Source of the DNA: Coffea arabica
Taxonomy: Eukaryota > Streptophyta > Magnoliopsida > Gentianales > Rubiaceae
Assembly: GCF_036785885.1 (NCBI RefSeq)
Contig: NC_092310.1
Location: forward strand, 1,984,001-2,048,000
DNA: 64,000 bases
Reading direction: 5' to 3'
Position numbers and translations under genes: made by a program. This document shows, in pieces, positions 55,920-64,000 of the stretch. Numbering within the stretch: the stretch's first letter is position 1; each line of letters begins with the position of its first letter. The notes under the pieces were generated by a model that made no database searches, was not told the origin of the DNA, and saw only the letters and a program-made list of their open reading frames with translations.

Positions 55920-58900
55920 CTATGTAAAATATCAGTTTGATGAACTAAGGTTGACCTTGTATGTTCCCATTTAATTCTTGATCCTGTTCAATTGATTTCC
56001 ATAATTTCATCTCTCCAACGTTCCCATCCACCAAGTGGGATCCTCTCTTGAATAGAAATTGGTGCCTCAATTCATCTGATTTAACATAAATAGAAGGGCT
56101 CAAGCTGACTGATTCTTGTGCTCCGAGTCCTGTCTGAGATTTACAGATACAAAGAGCAATGGAAAAAGTATCATTGGGCACAACTTGTAGTCGACTGCAG
56201 AACAGTGAGAAAAAATATGTTGCCTGTTATAGAGCTAAGATACAACTTCAAGAAGGATGCAAGCACCTATCAGGGTTCAGCTAATCCACATCTTTCTGCT
56301 GCTTTGAACTACAAGCAGTATGGAAGATATGGCAAATTGAGTTCCAAAAGAAGTAAAATAGCACCTCATTAACATGTCTACAAATTGCTGAATTGGTTGG
56401 ACAGTTCAACAGCACCAGACAGACAGGGAAGATCTCAGGCTTTGGGCATCCGAGGCAGAGAGCAAAAGGGAATTCCATGCCGGATGTTTTCATCTGATCT
56501 GACTGAATCAGGATCTGGTTCAACAAGGGATCACAGGACTTCATTACAAATGATAGTAAGAGCGAGCTATCAAGGTTAATGTTGATCTTCGAGTGTAAAA
56601 TCACTGCAAAACACAAAAACTCAAACTTAAGAAACTCAAGACAGCATGTAGTCAAGAATAAAGCCAGCACATAGTTGCATGACATTTTTGTTGTATTTGA
56701 AACACTAAAATAAGAACTTACCATGAAGAGATGAGCAATATCAACAAGTATAGGTTGTAGAATGAGCTTCATAGCCATCATCACAGCGGATGAAATAATT
56801 GCAGCCAACAAGCATGCTTGGCAGTCTCGACTAACCACAGCGATATGCTTCGAAACTGGCAGCTTAGACTTGATTGTGTTAGAAGATGCTCTGAAAAAAC
56901 ATCTTCCATGGCTGCTCCAAAAAACATCTTCCATTACGAGAAGATTTCTCAAGTTTTAGTTGTAATATATTCAGAATCAAAGTATTTAAAAGTCAAAATT
57001 GCGTAGTAAAAGAAGAGTAGTATATCTGAACTTACTGGACTCTTAGAACCAAAAACCAATTTGATGACCAACACTCTGGAAACTCCTGAAATCTTTCAGG
57101 CTAGAAAATCACAACCAACGAAAAGTGAGACAGAAACCCATCATTTACAAGACTTATCGAACAAATCACTAATCAAATGGTTCAAGAAGCTTGATAAATG
57201 CGCCCTCAAGGGGCCATTAAACTTTGGAGCCACTATTTACTCCCTCTAGAATCATAAGCTAGGGAGCTGATCACTTTAGCAATCACATCTTACATCCACA
57301 AAAGCAGATATATAAAATCAACAAAACAAAACTCCTAGTCACTTCAAAACAGAAAACTGGAAATTGCATGACATTCTTGTTTGGTCAATTATTCAGAAAG
57401 CTAAATCAATATTTGTTCTTGTTGTTCTTTTCTAACCTAAATCAGCAAGAAGATATCAAATCTTTCTGGTCAGTCTACAAGTACCAGAAGTATCATAGAA
57501 ACTATATTAGTTTTTGTTCAAAACACTGAAAAAGGAGGAGTTCTATAACAATAATGACAATGAGTGGCAACACAAGCATGAAAGGAAGAGAGCCTCAGAA
57601 TTGCCATGAAGGCGATCTCTTTGAGACTGCAAGATGCAACAGGCAGAGCTAATTACAACTATTTTACTTAAATCTCATATGACAACTTCAGTAGAGGATA
57701 GTCTACCAACTCTCTACCGCTTGAAAAACATCTTAACATCTTAACCCAACATTAAGTAATGGAAGAAGATTGTTGGTATTATAAATTATCAGACCACCAA
57801 TTTCACAACCAAAGGCAGTGAGAGTAACTCGATTGACCATTGGATTTAGGTCAAGAGATCATAGCTAAAGAAAGATGATAAATATATTGGAGCAATTATG
57901 TCGAATCCCATCATTTAAGAGACATAATAAGAATACCAATTATCAGATAATTTCGAGCAAGATGATAAATATATTTAAAAGAGATCAGAGCAAGCATTTC
58001 CATCCCGGTAGACTCTCAAGTTTAAAGAGAAATAGCAGTCATGATGGAAATACAAAAGTAAACTGGAAGTAGCAGACATATGAGATGAGCAAAAGTAAAC
58101 TGCTAGTTTTTATTTTAAAAAAAGAATTTTGCACCGTAGATGTAAATACAAAAAGTTTTTCAGCTTTGGCATCGTGTTAAACTGTCCACACTCCACATCA
58201 AATAACTTGCTCTTGAACATCTGTTGAGCTTTTAGCTTTGACAAACTAAATTTCTAAAATTGCCAATTTACTTCGATAATTCACAGCTTATAAGGTAGTA
58301 CAATTAATGATTGAGATGTCTATTTGCAACCTGCAATCAACTTGCAAAATGATAATTCTTCAGTCCTTACTGTTACATTACTAGACAACATCTTGGAAAC
58401 AGACGTTTTAAAACTTCAGATATTTTGCAACAAAATCATCTTACCATACAATATTTATCACCTGATATTGGATAGATTTAAAAGAATTTAGTAATGATTT
58501 TACTGGAGTATGTTGTCCTGAAGAAACAAAAAATTAGAAATTGACTCCTAAAATCTTTGTCCATCATTGCCTCTCTATAATTTTCTGTGTTCCATCAAAC
58601 TTTGATTTTGACAATCTATTTCATGAATGTAAACGCATTATCATTCTTTTCTAGCAAATTGATAACCAAATGAACTTTTAGAGTACTTAGTTGGCCGAGG
58701 AGCTTTTAGATTGAAAATCTCAGGAAGGCATGTTTGCCTGCATTCCAATAAAGATAGAAGAGCAAATTTCATGTCATTTTTGAGCTAGGAATCTTACAGA
58801 GAGAAAGGGTTTCTTTTTGTTGCCTTTGATCTAAAACTAATGAGCAGGAAATAAGGCTTGATACTAAGTACATCTACTAATCCATTTAAAACAAATTCCC

Positions 58901-61900
58901 TAACGTTACAGTACTTCTTGAAAATTTGGAAGCTTCTCATTGTCAATCTGTTTCTCTAATACAAGCTCTACCGCCAACCAAACCCCCATGCTCATCAGCA
59001 GAAATTCACGGTAATGATGGCTCTTGATCTTGAAAGACATTACATAAGTTGGGGAAAGAAATTCAGGTGAGCAGTTTGTAGAGGCCAGCTGACAAAGATA
59101 GAGCATTTTATCAGGTTTTAGGCACTAGGAAGAAAGAAAAGTGTGCCTGTAGCGTCCCATCCTAATCATTTCTGTCCAATTGAAACAGGATTTGATTCAA
59201 CAAAGTTTTCAAAAGTTACAAGCTGTGTAATTCAATCAGTAAGTAAGTGCAATTGTAGATTTCTGTTGACATTTAAGCCTGAGATCATTGCAGAGCAGAA
59301 AACTCGAGCTGAGACAATAAGTGAACAAGAAAGCTAATCAGAAAGTTCAGAAAATTCGACAATAGTTTTGTTCTGTCATTCTTACAGAAGGCTAAAATAT
59401 GTCTTGTTTGTTATGAAACTAAATGGATAAACAAGTACTGAGTCGTGTTTACAATTACAGTGGTTTGGTTCCAACCACAAAGCAAGTAAGCACAATCATA
59501 AGCTTGAAAATAATGATAGGCAATTTGCATTTTACATTGAGGCATTGAGGAACAGTAGAGCTATGGGCCGCTGAGGAACGGTAGAGCTATGGGGATTCAC
59601 ATTTAACTGCTACCAAAACACCAGTTAATTCTAACTTCTAACTGTGAGCAGTATGCCACAGATGACAATTTGAACCCTAAAACATGTACATCAGCCCCTC
59701 ATTATCATGACTAAATATCACTGAATCGTTTGGACAGTTTAAAAGAACCTACCCCAATGGATATCTTAGACTTTGGCCATCTGAGGCACAGAGCGAAAGC
59801 GAATGCCATCCTAGATGTCACTATTCAACTGAAGCAGGATCTTGTTCAGCAAAGAATTGCAGGACTTTCAAAAAGTAAAGACAGTAAGAGCCATCGATTA
59901 GGTTCCCTGTTAAGCTTTGTGCTAAAATCACAGCAAAGCACAAAAACTCAAACTTAAGACGACTTTCAGGACAGAATAAAGCTAATGGAAATTTTCAGAT
60001 AATTGCAGGTTTTCTATCATTGTAACTGAAGCCCCAGAAGGCAAAACTTACCATAAAAAAAAAGAAGCAACCAACAATCATAAAAGCAGAGAGAGCTTAA
60101 GAGGCTTTATCAAGGTGGATTCATTAAGAGCTGAAAGTCGCAACAAACAGACTTGACCAACTACTGGAATGCTTCAAAATATTCCACTTAGACAAGAATG
60201 TTGGAAGATACTCCACCAAGTTTTGTGCAAGATTTCTTTTGTTTTATATGTGATATATTACATATTAAAGTGGTTAAAAGTCAAAATGGAGTAGTGAAAG
60301 AAGAGAAGCATATCTAAAATTACCAGAATTTTTGAACCAAAACATGAATTCTTCATGGCTCAAAAGTCAAAATGAAGGAAAAGTGAGTCAGACAACCGTC
60401 ATATATGACTCTGATAGAGCAATTACTAATCAAATAGTTCAGATAAGTTTGCAAGTTCATTATCAAGATGTCAAAGTTCAGAGAAACCATTTCATCCCCT
60501 CAGAATCACAATTTTAAATAGAGTGAGCTGACTTTAGCAATAATAAATTAAAATCCATAGAAACAGACATTTAAAATAAACAAAACTAGACTGCTAGTTG
60601 TTTTAAACATTAATAGGATATTTGTAGGAAATGCAGGCCAAAAGTTATTGAGTTCCAGCCATATAGATGTTACTGAAGAAGCTTCAAAATTCTAACCTCT
60701 GTTTGTCTAAGCAAGAGACCACAAAAATCAGCTTGGAAAGTTTTGAAGAAAGGAGTGTCATCAGCATTGCTGATCTAAAGACATATAGAAAATGTTTCAC
60801 AAATTTTCTGCAGATGCTATGAATATAAAATGCAAATGCATTTTCCACGGACAAAAGTGCAGAGAACTCATTTCATCCTGATGCAAATCGTGAGTTTAAA
60901 GCTGAGAGCTAATCTTAGAAATAATCTTTTACATTGTTACTTGATTAGTTAATTTGTTTCACTTCTCTTTTATGCAGAACTTGCTTTGGTCACCCAAGAA
61001 AATCTTGTGCCTTTGGTTATTCATACACAGACAAGATATTAAGTCAAGCTTCCATTGAAGACATGTAACCATCACCTATTTATGGTAATGTTTATGGAGT
61101 ACCTATAACTTTCAATCAAGATACAGAAACCTAAGAAAGACGCCAGACAAAATTGAAAAGAACAACTTCATGCAATTCTTCGTTTTTGGTCAAGCGACTA
61201 CCAACATAAGATTTACTCAACATCATATAGACCCAGTAATTTTGGAATAACTATGAATCTTAAAGTAAGAGCATCATTCTAGACTTACGATTTTTAACTG
61301 AAAAAGAGAACAGGCAAGCTCATAAAATCATGTTGTATCTAATGGAGCTAAGATACAACTTCAAGAAGGGTGGTGAGTAGCTTGCAAAGGCCAACTAACA
61401 GACAATAAGCAGTCATAAAGACAGACTGACAATTTTCCGCAACTAAATTGCAGCTAATTTGAGAGGCAAGCAGTATGAGACAGAATAGCAAATGAGGTCC
61501 ATAATTGATGAATTACTACCTCATGTCATGGCCAACAGGTTGAAGGCATCACATTCACACCGTAGATCTCAGGCTTTGGCCATCTCAGTCACTTAGGAGC
61601 GAAAGAGAGTGTCATTCTATATGTTTGTCTCCAATTTGAAAATGATGTGGTTGAAGAAGGAATAATGGGATATTGATACGTATGGCAGTAATTAAGCCAT
61701 TGAGGTCTCCCGTGAGCTGTGAGCATAACACCACTGCAAAATAGAATACTCAAAACTCAAGACAGTGTATAGAAAATCATAAAGCTAACTAGAAAATTCG
61801 GGTAATTGCAGGACATTTCTGTTCAACAAATCTTGCAGAAAGCTTAAGAAAAAGAGATATTGTCATTGATTTCAAACCTAAATAGCAGATACAAAATCTT

Positions 61901-62591
61901 TCTGCTCAGTCTCAGGTACCAAATTCTTATTGCTAGACCTCGTGACTGAAATGGCAGACTGACAGTGTGCAAGCTTCGACAATAAGGATATTTGGCTATT
62001 TGAGGCAGCAATATGAAAGAAAAGAGGGCCATCATAAACATTTCTGTCCAAGATACTGGGTTTGCAATTGAATGAGCAATTACTGCTAGTTGTTCTAAAC
62101 GTTGATAGGTCATTTGTAGGAAATGCAGGCCAAAAGTTATGGTGCTGAAGAAGCTTCAAAATTCAAACCTCTGTTCGTGAAGCTATTCTTCTATCAATCC
62201 TACAAAAACAAAGCATAGAACAGAATATGAACAGAGATACAGTAAAACATCAAAGCACGAAACAGAACAGGTGCTTGCGGTCATTCTAATTGATAGTTAC
62301 AAGAGTATTACTATTATGTTGTAAGGAGTAAATGAAGAGCACCAATATTTTGGACCTAATAAGAAATGCTAATGCCGCAGCTTTGAGAGATAATAAATAG
62401 GACGATAAAAAGGGAAAAGAGAAAATTGTGAAAATAACCACGGGTACTTTTTTAGGTTTTCTCACGAGAAGGTTAATCAGAGGGGGAGGTGAAGAGAAGG
62501 GGAGATTGATTGATTGTAAAGCAAATTAAGAAAGAGGTTATTGAAGGCAATCTTACATGATTGAATTTGATCCAAAGATGAAAGTTGGTTA
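55920..62591 (-). repeat. NLR 3'-flank block C, downstream of the partial NLR
   Basis: It matches block A at both ends (55920-57300 with 31615-33060; 62170-62591 with 35640-36052) and block B in the middle. It keeps about 1.4 kb (60720-62160) that A lacks. Acceptor-like CAG/TG modules on - are intact at 56604-56606 and 61734-61736, and lost at 59931 (reads CTG). A 223-codon frame on - (56281-56952) is broken in block A and is not called. Confidence 0.65.
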
Positions 62592-64000
62592 TTAATCGGT
62601 TATGTCTAGGTGTTGAATGTGAGAAACTTTGGACCACTGGGAGTCGGCGCCGCTGCTCTCAGGAGTGCATCTTTCTTTTAACAGAGGAGAACCATAAACC
62701 TCCAGACGTTTTAATTTGGTGAGACTTCTCGTGGCATCCTCAGAGGGTAGATGTCCAAGCTCTTTGAAAAACCATAAGTGCAAGTCTTCAAGAGCCGCAA
62801 AGTTTCCGAACCAATCTGGCAGAGCTTTTATACCTCCAAATTGATATAGCGTTAGTGACGTCATAGTGGTCAAGTATTGGATCTGAGGTGGCAGGGACTC
62901 CATGTATGGCAACCCATATAAGTCTAATTCACGGAGTGCGGATGACGAAGAGGAGGAGGAGGATATCAATCCAGACCAATCAAACTCATTGTAAATTGAA
63001 GAATTTTCATGATCATCTGAGAAGGGACCAATTACAAGCTTCCTTAAGCTGGTTAGGATACCAAATCCTCTGGGCGTCATGCTTGTTTTCAGTTTGGGAC
63101 ACCAATATAATCCCAGCTCCAAGAGAGAAGGCGTTTGTCGCAAATCAAGTGGAAAGGAGATAAGATTGTCGCAAGCAAAAACCCGAAGCTCCTGGAGAGA
63201 GGTACAAGAGTGTAGCATGTCACCTGGCAGATTCGTAAAGTTGAAGCAATAAAATGCCAAATGAGCTAACTTGGGGAGTGTTGTTGGCAAATCCATTAAC
63301 CATCGAGGAAATTGATTGCCCATAAAATACCAAATTACCAACTCCTCCAAATTTGAATGGGGTCGAAGGCCATCTAACACATCTTTGTCGTTGTAGTTGT
63401 CGCCTTCTCGGTTGTAGGCCCACTCAAGTTGCAGCCTAAATAGATTTGCCTTTTCAGATAGTTTTGCTTCCTCAGCTTCTTCCTTATCCTTTGCTAGTTC
63501 CAGATTGCGTATAGTTAAACTGCCTTTGAGGTTCTTCAAGCTTCCAAGCTCTCCAATTCGTCGACCCTTCTCTCGACCCACGTTAAAGAACTCCAGCGTC
63601 TGAAGGCAAGTCAGCCGTCCCATCTCTAGCGGCATTTGAAATGCTTTATCCATGATGTAAAGGTGGAGATGTCTCAAGCTAATCAAATCGCGCATCCCCT
63701 TCGGAAGAACTTTAAGAAAGTGACTATTTAGCCTCAGTGTCTGCAAATTATAAAGTTTGCAAACAGATTCCGGCAAAGTTTCACTTGTGGAATCCTCAAA
63801 GTTAATGTACCTCAAGTGTCTCAGTTTGCCAATTGAGATTGGCAGATTCTGATTTTTTGCACCGGACAAATTCAAAACGTGCAAATTCTTCAACTTCATT
63901 AGCATATCATCAGATAAGCTACCCTGACTCAGAAACAATGTATGAAGCAAATTTGATCGACTCTCAAGAAGATTTTTTGCACCTTCTCCAAATGAGTCTA
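62592..64000 (-). CDS. CC-NB-LRR resistance protein, LRR half, runs off the window
   Basis: The last 469 or so codons of an NLR on -, open through the window edge. They correspond to residues 521-1021 of the protein at 36053-39118 and are very similar in order and spacing of leucines (LHVLNLSG, LPESVCKLYNLQTLRL, LPGDMLHSCTSLQ). It is about 32 residues shorter: after DLPTTLPKLAHL it lacks one leucine-rich repeat (the partner's ELLPLQNFASLKELVIARF unit) and a TTTTLPESAI insertion. The C-terminus differs (HLDITD). No stop or frameshift is seen in the visible part; the NB-ARC half lies beyond the window. Confidence 0.93.
   Translation of the reverse strand, partial: DSFGEGAKNLLESRSNLLHTLFLSQGSLSDDMLMKLKNLHVLNLSGAKNQNLPISIGKLRHLRYINFEDSTSETLPESVCKLYNLQTLRLNSHFLKVLPKGMRDLISLRHLHLYIMDKAFQMPLEMGRLTCLQTLEFFNVGREKGRRIGELGSLKNLKGSLTIRNLELAKDKEEAEEAKLSEKANLFRLQLEWAYNREGDNYNDKDVLDGLRPHSNLEELVIWYFMGNQFPRWLMDLPTTLPKLAHLAFYCFNFTNLPGDMLHSCTSLQELRVFACDNLISFPLDLRQTPSLLELGLYWCPKLKTSMTPRGFGILTSLRKLVIGPFSDDHENSSIYNEFDWSGLISSSSSSSSALRELDLYGLPYMESLPPQIQYLTTMTSLTLYQFGGIKALPDWFGNFAALEDLHLWFFKELGHLPSEDATRSLTKLKRLEVYGSPLLKERCTPESSGADSQWSKVSHIQHLDITD

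Noticed and set aside
56281..56952. 223-codon open frame on the - strand
   Set aside because: The homologous DNA in block A (31988-32725) is broken into three frames by stops and shifts, and the peptide resembles no family. It is probably a chance frame in duplicated non-coding DNA.
1..64000. CRISPR arrays, operons, bacterial-type signals
   Set aside because: No regularly spaced short repeats; introns, solo LTRs and plant gene families show that this is plant nuclear DNA.

Overview
The window is nuclear DNA from a dicot plant. The evidence is plant-type introns, AT-rich intergenic sequence, a complete three-exon cinnamate 4-hydroxylase gene (C4H, CYP73A), RGA-type CC-NB-LRR resistance genes, and typical plant transposons (solo LTRs, Mutator-like and hAT-like MITEs, a Helitron end). 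The C4H protein and repeat style suggest an asterid, but species cannot be fixed from sequence alone. Only a few real protein-coding genes are present; most of the DNA is transposon-derived or segmentally duplicated.

Layout: (1) 0.3-18 kb is a transposon-rich gene desert. It holds a solo LTR (295-1775, 5-bp target duplication), a Mutator-like MITE (1976-2291), a stretch with a promoter-like G-box/CT-rich leader and exon-like pieces on both strands (3.4-7.3 kb) closed by a Helitron 3' terminus (9091-9123), further MITEs with exact 8- or 9-bp target duplications (12070-12993, 15268-15954, 16507-16973), and SINE-like pieces. (2) 18.2-24.9 kb is C4H on the + strand: TATA box, three overlapping ACCAAAC MYB-type sites in the leader, exons 18326-19110, 19572-19705 and 24268-24866, 505 codons. 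Intron 2 is swollen to 4.56 kb by a 3.7-kb non-autonomous Mutator-like element that itself contains a reversed piece of the LTR family seen at the window start. (3) 25.5-27.6 kb is an inverted-repeat MITE whose end abuts a second solo LTR of the same family.

(4) 27.6-64 kb is a disease-resistance (NLR) cluster on the - strand. An intact single-exon 1021-aa CNL lies at 36053-39118, and a close paralogue runs off the window end (62592-64000, partial). Long 3'-flanking blocks of each gene are duplicated (31.6-36.05, 44.4-48.6 and 55.9-62.6 kb). The middle block has no NLR beside it. Two short relics of an NLR 5' end (29.31-29.45 and 50.43-50.56 kb), both with the start ATG changed to ATT, mark further dead copies, so the cluster once held more genes.

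(5) Between the NLR blocks a 1.4-kb segment is duplicated (50.93-52.29 and 52.95-54.36 kb). Each copy carries a Mutator-like MITE at the same site and a short open frame (51 and 53 aa) for a putative secreted cysteine-rich peptide with an identical mature core. All the differences noticed between the two reading frames are amino-acid changing. This pair, the NLR relics, and the conserved splice-acceptor-like modules downstream of the NLR genes are the main things worth a second look.
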